DNA of 64,000 nt. Source: Atrina japonica (Eukaryota; Mollusca; Bivalvia; Pterioida; Pinnidae). The DNA lies in NCBI GenBank assembly GCA_030159075.1, contig BROG01000290.1:738501-802500 (forward strand). Reading direction: 5' to 3'. The notes under the pieces were generated by a model. The model had not been told where the DNA came from, searched no databases, and saw nothing but the letters and a program-made list of their open reading frames with translations. Position 1 is the first letter of the stretch; every line of letters begins with the position of its first letter. The position numbers were made by a program, and so were the translations under genes. This document shows, in pieces, positions 54,751 to 64,000 of this stretch.

Positions 54751-57700
54751 CTAAAAATATACAAATAATAAATGTTCGATAAGTACATGTCACCTGGCCT
54801 GGATGAAAATGTTTTAATTTCTTAAATATTGCCTTAGTTAATGGAACAAATAACTTGCAAATTTATCATATATAGGTTCTTATATCCGTGAAATATTGAA
54901 ATGCAAACAATTTCTAAGATATAATTAATTTCCTTCTTGCTTAAATGCAAATTTTATCCTCGCCAGACCCACCTGTTTGACCACCAGTTCCCAAACAAAG
55001 CGAAGCGACAAATAAGTATGACCGAGCGTTTTAAGTCTCAATGTATCGTACCTCCAGTCTTTTCTCGCTTATACTTAGCTACGATATCTTGCCAGTGTAC
55101 TACCGGCTGATCGTTGATCGCTATTTTACAAACTATTATAATCTTAAACCCTTGATGATTTAAGAAGTTATTTTATATGATGATATTTTCTCCATCTTTT
55201 AGAAAAACCTTATGTCCGATCCACATAAGATGGTGGGGTGGAGTAACCGTTTGATTTTAGCAAAAGGTATGGTTACAATAACTTCATTTTTCTTCCGTTC
55301 TCGTACCAATTGACTTGCAATATAAAAATCTCAGATACCAAAGTATAAATCTTTAGGATGTCCAGGATATATATCCAAAACTGGTAAAACTGGGCCAAAA
55401 CGGCCTCAGAGGTGGGATTAGGTGCCATGGAGGAGTAACCTTTTGACTGGTAACACCCGCCGTGAGTCCACAATAAAAATCAAATGAATAAGTGAGGAAC
55501 GAATCCTTGTCACAATTGGTACAGATGTCTCAACAACCGCTATCGAACAGGCAACTTAACATTTCACTTAATGAAACACAGTAATCGCAAACAAGTTTAT
55601 TACATCGACCATAAAATTTGCGGATCATTGATATCAAACGCAGTTTTCGATATCCCTGTGTCAATAATTTGTCAGTGAGTAGTTTACCTCTGCATATGAA
55701 ATGTTCATATGATGGAGACGTCGGGCATATCGGATCATTTATGAAACATAAACTCCATATACATACCATCGTCGTAAAACCACGGTCCGGAATCGTTGTG
55801 TCATTTCCTAACCGTTGTTTCATGCAACTGAAATCTCTCTTGTATCTTTTTACTATTCATGAAGCTTCAGCCAATGCGAGTAAACGGTGCTCGCATTCGT
55901 CAACCAATGAGATCGAACGAAGTTTTTAAATTTCAGAATTGTGTTGGATCAACAGATTATGCGATAACTTCCGTTGACAATCACAACAACTGTGATTGGA
56001 TAAATTGGACACACCTACTCCAATACTCGTATTCATTATCTATGAGTGATTCGATCGCATGAAACCACGGGAAGGAAAGAGCATAGCGATTCCGGGCCGT
56101 AGTTTTACGACGATGGATGTATACAAATAGCATGATTTATACATACTACCATGGAAAACTCCCGTTGCATACAGGCAACATGATTTATACGTTCTACCAT
56201 TCTACCATGGAAAACTCCCGATGTATACAGACGGCATGAATTATACATACTACCATGGAAAACTCCCGATGTATACAGACGGCATGAATTATACATACTA
56301 CCATGGAAAACTCCCGATGTATACAGACGGCATGCATCATACATACTACCATGGACAACTCCCGATGTATACAGACAGCATGAGTTATACTTACTACCAA
56401 GGAAAACTCCCGATGTACACAGACAGCATGAATTATACATACTACCATGGAAAACCCCCGATGTATACAGACAGCATGAATTATAAATACCACCATGGAA
56501 AACTCCCGATGTATATAAACGGCATGAATTATACATACTACCATGGGAAACTCCCGATGTATACAGACAGCATGAGTTATACTTACTACCAAGGAAAACT
56601 CCCGATGTACACAGACGGCATGAATTATACATACTACCATGGAAAACTCTCGATGTATACAGACGGAATGAATTATACATACTACCATGGAAAACTCCCG
56701 ATGTATATAGACGGCATGAATTATACATACTACCATGGAAAACAACCGTTGTATACCTACTGCGTGAGATATACTTAATACCATTGGAAAACTCCCGATG
56801 TATACAGACAATATGAATTATACTTACTACCAGAGATAAACCCGATGCCATCCAACGAATGCTGGGCCATAATGTGCAAATGGTGCTCTGCTACCCGGAT
56901 GTAAGTTGACGATGGCATCATACATGTTGGGAGAAAAACTCTTCATAAAAACAAGATTTTGATAAAACAAGATTAGATATAAAGTCAACTGATCACATGA
57001 TGGTACAGTTTGACTAATTACAAATTAGAAATCTAATGTTATCTTCATTTATATTCTATTTCGTCGTACCATTGGAATGTTCTGTTTGTTTGTTTGTTTA
57101 TTATTGTTTAACGACCCACTCAAGAATATTTCACTCATATGGAGACGTCACCAATTGCCGGTGAAGGGCTTCAAATTTTGGCCTATGCTCGGTACTTATG
57201 GCCATTGAGCAGTGAGGGTTCTTTAACATGCCGACACCTACTGTGACACAAGACCTCGGTTTTTACTGTCTCATCCGAAAGGCAGGAAACCAACCTGCCG
57301 CCGGCTGGACTCGAATTCACGACCTAACGATCAAAGGTCGAGCGCGCTACAGACTGAACCAGGTCGGCTCGAGAATGTTCTGATGGCGCCGATTATTGAA
57401 GAGTATTGCATGAATTTACTATTTCATGACGCTATTATAACTAAAACCGTTCATCATTCCATGGGTAGCATCAAAGAATTCTTCAAATGTCTTGGTAATT
57501 ATTTTCCAAATCTGTTGTATTTTGATTGAGAAAATAAAGAAATCAGAGAATATCATATAATGAAATTCATGACAAACATTAATTAACTGTAAACCTGGAA
57601 ATTTGTTATTTCGCTATTTTCGTCCTTAAATGAGAGGGCGAATTTAAAACGGAAGCAAAATTCTCAAGCTAATTAACTGAAGCACGTGAATAAATTTAGA

Positions 57701-59431
57701 ACTTGTCCTTCGCGAAAATAAAGCCCCGCGAAAATTTCCGGATTTACAGTTAAGTATTTTACACGTTTCTCATATGATTATTTGATGAGCCAACAGATGT
57801 GAAGTATAATAGGATTGCCTCGAAATTATGTTGCAGAAACTCTTCACATGGAAATTCAGTTTACCCTCATCGCGAAATTTGCAAAACTGATACCCACATG
57901 AAGAGTACGACGTTAAAAGTAAATAATGCGTCAACACACGCAAATTAATGTCATGTCACAATCAATCGTCTGAAATTGATACCACATAATCAATTTCATT
58001 TACTGTAATGAAAAAACAGTGGAAAACGAAGACAAAAGCAAGTTGTCAATGTATTATGCATTTATATATTATTAACGATACCAAAGTTATGGCTTTACAA
58101 ATGAGACCAAAACAAATGCTTATGACGATCGTTTCTGTCAATAACATGTCATCAGTTGAGCTCTAATTTGTTATAAATATATATTTCCAAAACAAAAGGT
58201 TGTATCATACAAGGCAATATAAGAAATCTAAAAGTATTCCACAGGCACCAAAAAAAATCTTAAATTCCCATATACTTTGTCAAAGTTGCTTGAGAAACTC
58301 AGTTTGGCAATTATTCACTTGCAAATGATTAATTAAACCTTGGTATTTGTATATGCATACCACACTGGATCAGACGTTATTTTGACAAAATATTTACGAA
58401 TAAAAGATTTATAAATCCAGTATAGCTCTTGAAGTTGAACTGACTTTATCGCTATTGACTTTGAGACGTTGAACTGACCTCATCGCTATTAACTTTGAGA
58501 AGTTGAACTGACTTTATCGCTATTAACTTTGAGAAGATGAACTGACTTTATCGCTATTAACTTTGAGAAGTTGAACTGACCTTATCGTTATTAACTTAGA
58601 GAAGATGAATTGACCTCATCGTTATTAACTTTGAGAAGTTGAACTGACCTTATCGTTATTAACTTTGAGAAGTTGAACTGACCTTATCGTTATTAACTTT
58701 GAGAAGTTGAACTGACCTTATCACTATTAACTTTGAGAAGTTGAAATGACCCTATCTGTATTAACTTTGAGAAGATGAACTGACCTTATCGCTATTAACT
58801 TCGAGAAGTTGAACTGACCTTATCGTTATTAACTTAGAGAAGTTGAAATGACCTTATCGTTATAAACTTTGAGAAGTTGAAATGACCCTATCTGTATTAA
58901 CTTTGAGAAGATGAACTGACCTTATCGCTATTAACTTTGAGAAGTTGAACTGACCTTATCGTTCTTTAACATGTTGACTGCTCTGTGGAAGTCATTACGT
59001 TCTTGGTCGGTTAAACATCTGTATTCTTTTCTTTTTCGTTTGTTTATTTGCCGCTTTATCCTTTCTCTGGCGTCTTTTATATGATTTCGAATGCTACGTT
59101 TGTTATACATCACTCTTCGGCTGTATCTCTTATCAAGACCAAGTGACTTTCTACACAGTTTAACGTCTCTGTCTAGTTTGGGGTCCATGTCATGACTATC
59201 TGAAGGTTTCCATCGCAAGTCGGGCGTCTGCATTATGTATTGGTTGATGCACATAAAATCGATATTTGATGCCAGATCCTTTTTAGCGTCACTATGGCGG
59301 ATGGCATTTTCAAGGCATTCCTTCAAAAGTTTTGGCATTGGTTCCTCAATAATTAAGGCTTTCGTCGTGTCCACAATAAATAGCACTAACACAGTATGCA
59401 TCAACAACCGAGTGATGTGAAACAACGCCAT
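53178..59431 (-). CDS. Secreted tyrosinase (three-exon gene)
   Basis: Proposed minus-strand coding join: 59431-58955, 56940-56828, 54750-53178. It totals 2160 coding nt (720 residues) plus TAA. Both introns are GT-AG and phase-consistent. The type-3 copper centre is complete: CuA histidines at about residues 173 (VNLH), 182 (FAHYGP) and 191 (GWHR); CuB histidines at 302 and 306 (HGSVH) and one of the pair at 328-329 (WMHHCF). Tyrosinases oxidise phenols to quinones. In molluscs, secreted forms act in shell periostracum, byssus cross-linking, pigmentation and defence. The N-terminal signal peptide supports secretion. The gene is convergent with FoxP. Which mollusc tyrosinase clade it belongs to is not resolved. 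Confidence 0.93.
55318..55395. repeat. Dispersed repeat, inverted copy of 48233-48308
   Basis: The minus strand reads CATCCTAAAGATTTATACTT then TGGTATCTGAGATTTTTATA, near-identical to the plus strand at about 48268-48306. Confidence 0.6.
55533..55775 (-). pseudogene. Retroelement-like ORF fragment, copy 1
   Basis: The minus strand encodes [20 protein letters not shown] then [16 protein letters not shown] and [20 protein letters not shown] before a stop. The [22 protein letters not shown]...KFYGR pattern resembles the C-terminal part of reverse-transcriptase-like ORFs (preceded by ...SQLIRYARAC) common in bivalve genomes. Only this tail is present, so it is a fragment. The family is recalled, not searched. 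Confidence 0.5.
55766..56116. mobile_element. TIR element with ~30-bp ends
   Basis: The left end CCATCGTCGTAAAACCACGG plus TCCGGAATCG (55766-55795) and the right end at 56087-56116 are reverse complements with two differences. About 350 bp. The interior contains one short open frame without recognisable similarity. It lies between the retroelement fragment and the minisatellite. Confidence 0.7.
56117..56827. repeat. 48-bp minisatellite built on the intron 2 splice donor
   Basis: About 14 copies of a 48-bp unit. On the minus strand it reads TGGTAGTATGTATAATTCAT then GCCGTCTGTATACATCGGGA then GTTTTCCA. The copy nearest exon 2 is the real exon-intron junction, TGGTA|GTAAGTATAATTC. Two internal units (56382-56400, 56574-56592) carry TGGTAGTAAGTATAA exactly; most others have GTATGT. 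The period is a multiple of three, which makes long spurious frames on both strands. Confidence 0.95.
56828..56940 (-). CDS. Tyrosinase exon 2: copper site A
   Basis: 113 nt. On the minus strand the acceptor is TTTTTATGAAG before base 56940 and the donor is TGGTA|GTAAGT at 56828/56827. It enters in phase 0 after exon 1 and leaves two bases into a Tyr codon completed by exon 3. It encodes [20 protein letters not shown] then [18 protein letters not shown]. This supplies all three CuA histidines in the usual NLH ... AHYGPAF ... GWHR arrangement. It was found by searching for the CuA signature missing from the neighbouring exons. In the exon frame the donor reads TGG TAG, so retaining the intron would stop translation at once. 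Confidence 0.93.
57085..57372 (-). mobile_element. tRNA-headed SINE with 10-bp target-site duplication
   Basis: The minus-strand head GAGCCGACCTGGTTCAGTCT, then GTAGCGCGCTCGACC and a B-box-like GAATTCGAGTCC. The body GGTGACGTCTCCATATGAGT and TTGAGTGGGTCGTTAAACAA is almost the same as the SINE at 35355-35671, but the tRNA head differs. The direct repeat GAATGTTCTG flanks it at 57075-57084 and 57373-57382. Confidence 0.85.
57585..57751. mobile_element. Palindromic MITE, AACTGTAAACCTGGAAATTT ends
   Basis: The left end AACTGTAAACCTGGAAATTT and the right end AAATTTCCGGATTTACAGTT are inverted repeats. The interior has GAGAGGGCGAATTTAAAA and TTCGCGAAAATAAAG. GCCCTC/GAGGGC relatives are seen near 18350, 21125, 32860 and 34235. 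Confidence 0.7.
58065..58235. repeat. Dispersed repeat, copy in tyrosinase intron 1
   Basis: Shares ordered words with 62490-62640 and, more weakly, 63195-63340: ACCAAAGTTATRG, CAAAACAAATGCT, CGATCGTTTCTGTCAATAAC, TATATTTCC and GTATCATACAAGGC. Confidence 0.65.
58435..58954. repeat. 34-bp minisatellite built on the intron 1 splice donor
   Basis: Exactly 15 units of 34 bp with no indels, then a 16th partial unit that is the exon 1 end itself (58945-58970). On the minus strand the unit reads AACGATAAGGTCAGTTCAAC then TTCTCAAAGTTAAT; the real junction is AACGATAAG|GTCAGT. Nearly every unit keeps GTCAGT or GTCATT after a purine. In the exon frame each read-through meets TAA within the first unit. 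Confidence 0.95.
58955..59431 (-). CDS. Tyrosinase exon 1: signal peptide and N-terminal region
   Basis: ATG at 59431-59429; donor GATAAG|GTCAGT at 58955/58954; 477 nt, phase 0 out. It encodes [25 protein letters not shown], a convincing signal peptide, then a charged N-terminal region with Cys (KECLEN, DFMCIN, LCRKSL) and a strongly basic stretch [19 protein letters not shown]. It ends [19 protein letters not shown], the tyrosinase LTDxERxxFHxAxNxLK block preceding CuA. The ATG is only 5 bp from a long (TA)n tract and is preceded by ATTCAG, so it might start just after a splice acceptor of a 5' non-coding exon. Confidence 0.92.
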
Positions 59432-59432
59432 C

Positions 59433-59585
<153 letters not shown>

Positions 59586-59670
59586 TGTCAATGTTATGTA
59601 TTGTACACTATTATAGTAAAAAAACAACCATTTTTTTAATAAAATGTCTTGGTTGTATAATTATTATCAC

Positions 59671-59818
<148 letters not shown>

Positions 59819-60114
59819 CACAAATTGCTTGCGTCGTTCGATTTCAAATCTCAATTACCAGGAATCTGTTTCCACTTATACACTACTTAGTTTCATTTCT
59901 ACAACTCAAAAATAATTTCCAAGTTTTGTTTTCTGAGATAAATGAGTCACAAACATTAAGATTTATCGATCTGCAAAATAAGTGTATTTTGATTGATCAA
60001 TATAATTTGTACAATACATTTGGACACGAACTGGAAATAAGCAACCAGACTTGACGACATATGTGTCGATTTTGGAATTCCCATCGTCAAAATATCAAAA
60101 TAGTAACATCCAGC

Positions 60115-60240
60115 AATCACCTGCATATGGACCTCGCAGATGATCCGATATGCCATCGCATGTTCAACATATGAACATTTCATATACAGAGGCAAACTAC
60201 TTACTGATAAGTTATTGACACAGAGATATCGCATTTGAAG
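60115..60240 (+). pseudogene. Retroelement-like ORF fragment, copy 2
   Basis: The plus strand encodes TCIWTSQMIRYAIACSTYEH then [19 protein letters not shown] before a stop. It is near-identical in protein to the minus-strand fragment at 55533-55775 and adds the upstream SQxIRYAxAC part of the same family. The two copies flank the tyrosinase 5' exons in inverted orientation. Confidence 0.5.
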
Positions 60241-60579
60241 TTAACGTTCCGCAAAGTTTACAGTCTTCGTCTGCAATTGCTGTTCCACGAAAAGGAATGT
60301 TGAGTTACCTGTTTGTTATCGGTTGTTGAGTCGTACGTACCAACCGTGACGAATATCGAAATCGAAATACATTTGGAGAAGTCAAGCGAAATTCAAGATA
60401 AACGTTTTTTTTTAAACTGACATAATAATTGTTCATCAATTTTTTGTTGTTGGTCAAGACAACCAGACTACATGAACACAATATAATTTCAAATACATGT
60501 TCATCAAGACAAATTACGATGGTCTGATCACAAAGGCTTAAGTTTGTCCATTTAAGGTATTACACATGTTAACGCCGTG

Positions 60580-60705
60580 ATTGTATTTCCACAGACTACT
60601 AGTTATCTTGAATTGGTTTTACCGATTCTCAAAGACTACGTGTATCAGTTATCTGGAATAGGTTTTACCGATTCTCACAGACTACGTGTATCAGTTATCT
60701 GGAAT
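60580..60705. repeat. 46-bp tandem repeat, ~2.5 copies
   Basis: Units contain ACTACGTGTATCAGTTATCT and GGAATAGGTTTTACCGATTC. No coding potential. Confidence 0.85.
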
Positions 60706-61084
60706 TCCTTTTACCAAAAATTGAATGTAGGACCTCAGTTTGAGACTGGTTGGTAATCCCGGACCGGGGTCAAATTGGAGATGTTTAAAAAAAAGTGTTC
60801 TTGCTGGACAAGTCATTGAAACCGATGAGATTTCCTCTAACGATGAATCCTTGGGAAAGTAAAACGGAAAACTACATAAATAATATGCATGAAATATATA
60901 ACATATACAGTATATGTTATGTATGATATACATAAATTCATTCGATTTTTTTCAACTACGAGACAATAATTACGATATACTAAAATTAACCAGATCCTTA
61001 GTAGCTTTCTAAATTTCTAGCATTGTGAATATAGATAGATGATGACGATTTACCTATACCAGAGATGACCGTATTAGGACCTTA

Positions 61085-61690
61085 AACATTATACATGTAG
61101 AAATAATTATCTTCGCATGAGTGCGTATTATAGAAATGATTATCATGGCAATATGCATATTATAGAAATGACCATCATGGCAACAGTGCGGCGTTTTATA
61201 GGAATCATTACCGTGGTTTGAGTGTGTATTATAGAAATAATTATCATGGCAATAGTGCATACTATAGAAATGACTATCATGGCAACAGTGTGGCGTTTTA
61301 TAGGAATCATTACCATGGCAAGAGTGCGTTTTATAGAAATGATTACCGTGGCAAAAGTGCGTATTATAAAAATGATTACCGTGGCAAGAGTGCGTATTAT
61401 AGAAATGATTACCGTGGCAAAGTGCGTATTATAGAAATGATTACCGTGGCAAGAGTGCATATGATAGAAATGATTACCGTGGCAAAGTGAGTATTATAGA
61501 AATGATTACCGTGACAAGAGTCGATTTATTGAAATGATTATTGTGGCAAGAGTGCGTATTATAGAAATAAATACCGTGGCAATAGTGTGTATTACAGAAA
61601 TGATTGTCGTGATAATAATGCGTATTATAGAAATTATTAGCGTGGCATTAGTGCGTATTATAGAAATGATCTTCGTGGTAACAGTGCTTC
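61085..61690. repeat. 33-bp minisatellite, ~18 copies
   Basis: The unit reads ATTATAGAAATGATTACCGT then GGCAAGAGTGCGT, with variants such as CATGGCAACAGTGTGGCGTT in the first part and one-base deletions in the middle. The multiple-of-three period makes short spurious frames. Confidence 0.93.
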
Positions 61691-62294
61691 ACGTACAAAT
61701 AGGAGTTTATAAACATCATAGAAGTGATCGCGGTCGTTTTTGACGTCTTTATAATAGTCAGAAAATCCTTGTTATTTAAAACATCATTAAAACCGGATAT
61801 ACGAAAATAAAAGTTATTATCAATCTAATACAGAGTAAATAAAGTACACCATCATTTTCATATTAATTCCGGATTTTGTCTTTTTTAAACGGTCACATAT
61901 GCTTTTATTATGTAAAACGTAGACGTGCTATTAGGGATCTTTTGTTTATACACAATCAATAGCAAAAGTTCCTTTCTTTTATGATCTACTATTTATACAT
62001 TCATCTAAAGAACACTAGACTGTATGAATGTGACAATGTCCGACGGATAGAACGATTGTTTGCAAAACACATCAGTTACAAAATATACTTTTAAACCCAA
62101 TGTCGAAATTGACCTATCGCCTAGTGTCAGACATATGGCTGTTTATGTGGTTTTATTAATCACACAAGTGTTTGACGGGCCATTTAATTGTGACGTCATA
62201 ATGGACGTCATAAGTTCGCCAAGAGGTGTCCTGTCGGGCATTTAGTCATTGTATGAAGCCAAGGAAGTATCTGACATAATTATCAGGCATTATA

Positions 62295-62477
62295 TACAAT
62301 AAAACCTACTTTAGCGACCACCTGTGTATAAAGACCACCTGATCGTAAAGACTGTTTATACTGTCTGCAACAGTACCATTTGTGTACAAATCAACCTCTA
62401 TATAAAAACGACCTCCCTATAAAGACTGGTTTTGTTGTGTCCCTAAGGGGGGGTCTTTATATACAAGTTTCACTGTA
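62295..62477. mobile_element. TIR element, TACAATAAAACCT...AAGTTTCACTGTA
   Basis: Same family as 39338-39472, with an additional GACCACCTGTGTATAAAGAC segment in the left half. The right half is nearly identical between the copies. Confidence 0.7.
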
Positions 62478-62489
62478 TTATGTTTTATG

Positions 62490-62640
62490 AATATCATTAA
62501 CAATACCAAAGTTATAGTCTTATAAAATAGGCCAAACAAAAGCTCAAAACAATCGTTTCTGTCAATAACAGCTGGAATTTAATATAAATGTATATTTCCG
62601 AAAGCAAAATTGGTATCATACAAGGCCGAACAATAAATCT
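62490..62640. repeat. Dispersed repeat related to 58065-58235
   Basis: Contains AATACCAAAGTTATAG, AATCGTTTCTGTCAATAACA, TATATTTCCG and GGTATCATACAAGGC in the same order as the intron 1 copy. Confidence 0.6.
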
Positions 62641-63194
62641 TATAGACTAATTTTTCTGCCACATCCATCAATGAATACATAATGTTGAATCATCTGTAAG
62701 TTCCTAAATTTTGCGAATATTTTGGTTTCCACCCGGGAACTTACTTCTCTCAGATAGTGCGTGTATTACCGGCATTACCGTATTAAACGTGTAATTGTAG
62801 TTTTTACGTTTCCATAATCTTGTCCAGGGCCCACCGTCAACAAATTGAGTAAATTGCTCTCATTTGCTAACTTTTTAAAAATTGAATATTCAAAAGTGAG
62901 CAAAATGTTAGCAAATTACAATAATTTACTAAAATTTTGACGATATAAATTTGTGTGGGAATCTTTTGGATAACAATTAACGAAAAACAAAATGTGTTTG
63001 TGTTTTAATCACATCAAAAGATAGAGTCAAAATTGTGATTAAAAATGAAAAATACCTCCAATGCGGTACTCAACAGTTTTCATTATTTTGTTCATCATTT
63101 TATATAGTGTTGCGTTATAAATATACAATAATGATATCAAATCATAATATGAATAAAATTGTAACAAAAATTTCGTAAGCTTTCATCTCTAAAT

Positions 63195-63340
63195 CATAAA
63201 CATATTATTAACGTAAACCCAAAGTTAATGTTTTGCAAAAAGGGACCAAAACAAATACTCAAGACGATGAATTCTGTAAATAAGACTTCAACAGCTGAGT
63301 TTGAATTTAAAATAGATGTAGACCTAAATAACCTAAACAT
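63195..63340. repeat. Diverged dispersed repeat related to 58065-58235
   Basis: Weaker match: CCCAAAGTTAATG, GGGACCAAAACAAATACTCA, GACGATGAATTCTGTAAATA and CAGCTGAGTTTGAATTT in order. Confidence 0.45.
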
Positions 63341-64000
63341 ATACTTAAATCCGTCTAAGAGTACCCACCATAAAAATATATGAGATGGATTATTTATTAG
63401 ATGTGGTGGCGCCGGTCCCAGTCAGACGTCTTCATTCATTATCCTTTGTTATTGAGTTGTTTTGAAGTTGTATTTCAAATTTGAGATCTCCAAGTTGTCA
63501 GATTATTGAACTTGTAAATATACGTTAAAGGCAAATCGATACATTTACACATACATGTACTATGTTTTATACAGGTTTCTTTCGCAGTACCTAGCAAAAG
63601 GTTAAAAGCTTAAACTTTTACATCCAAGCTGCTGTTTTGTCCCTTGGTGCAAAGGCAGAACAAAAAGTTCATAAATAATAAATATTGTAAACAGACAGAC
63701 ATACAAAATGCACAATTGAAAAACAATATATTTTGGCATATTGTAGGAATCAAAACAACAGTCAAAATCTACACAAATCTAGATGACATATCAAATTAAT
63801 GTTCAAACATACAAATATATCATCTAAAACCAAAATGGACCGATATACGATATCAGAGGAATAAAAAACAATAATATTTTAACAAATCTAGACAACTCAA
63901 CAAATTATACTTAAAGCATACTATGGTTAATTGTGCTTGGCTGAAGACTTGTGACATTGATTTCCATGAAGCTAAATTGACAAAAGTAGAAACAAAGTGT

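Larger units (their letters stand above)
54751..56827 (-). other. Tyrosinase intron 2, 2.1 kb
   Basis: From the 5' end (minus strand) it holds the 48-bp minisatellite beginning at the splice donor, a TIR element at 55766-56116, a retroelement-ORF fragment at 55533-55775, and half of an inverted dispersed repeat at 55318-55395. The acceptor has a short T-rich tract, TATATTTTTAG. Confidence 0.85.
56941..58954 (-). other. Tyrosinase intron 1, 2.0 kb
   Basis: From the 5' end (minus strand) it holds the 34-bp minisatellite that starts at the donor, a dispersed repeat at 58065-58235, a palindromic MITE at 57585-57751 and a SINE at 57085-57372. The remainder is AT-rich. Confidence 0.85.

Noticed and set aside
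54751..54788. Upstream Met extension of tyrosinase exon 3 ([10 protein letters not shown]...)
   Set aside because: The acceptor AG at 54752-54751 and exact phase match to exon 2 show that these codons are intron sequence.
56105..56851. 248-codon minus-strand and 185-codon plus-strand frames at the tyrosinase exon 2 end
   Set aside because: They come from the 48-bp minisatellite. The true exon 2 frame is different and stops (TAG) at the donor.

Overview
The window looks like AT-rich, repeat-dense nuclear DNA of a mollusc, most likely a bivalve. The reasons are vertebrate-like split genes with small exons in kilobase introns, a shell-type secreted tyrosinase, tRNA-headed SINEs with a Meta-SINE-like body, many short TIR elements, and many tandem arrays. 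No prokaryotic or viral gene set is present. The species cannot be named from this sequence.

Two convergent protein genes account for all the coding sequence I can support. (1) Plus strand, 1852-44157: the 3' part of FoxP, a forkhead transcription factor. Thirteen coding exons were placed by splice sites and phase: Gln-rich region, an IQQLWKEV-type segment, C2H2 zinc finger, leucine zipper, Pro/Ser linker, forkhead domain, and an acidic tail with SUMO-type motifs. Every junction keeps phase, giving 646 or 657 residues from the first visible codon to the stop. The 5' exons lie before base 1. Two adjacent exons (38465-38586 and 38950-39104) encode alternative versions of the DNA-recognition half of the forkhead domain. 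They share phase and cannot be used together without a frameshift.

(2) Minus strand, 59431-53178: a complete three-exon, 720-residue secreted tyrosinase with all six copper-ligand histidines. The 113-nt middle exon (56940-56828), which carries the CuA site, is too short to show as a long reading frame and was found by motif and phase.

The rest is introns and intergenic DNA. Tandem arrays have units of 27, 28, 21/27, about 95, 42 (4.1 kb long), 33, 25, 25, 48, 34 and 33 bp. There are long (TA)n, (CT)n and poly-C tracts, two SINEs with target-site duplications, several TIR/MITE families, and two fragments of a retroelement-like ORF.

The most unusual structures are the alternative forkhead exons, one with a perfect AT-hook core, and the two tyrosinase introns. 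Each of those introns starts with a minisatellite whose unit contains a copy of that intron's own 5' splice site. The 4.1-kb, 42-bp array inside FoxP also resembles let-7 in about half of its units.
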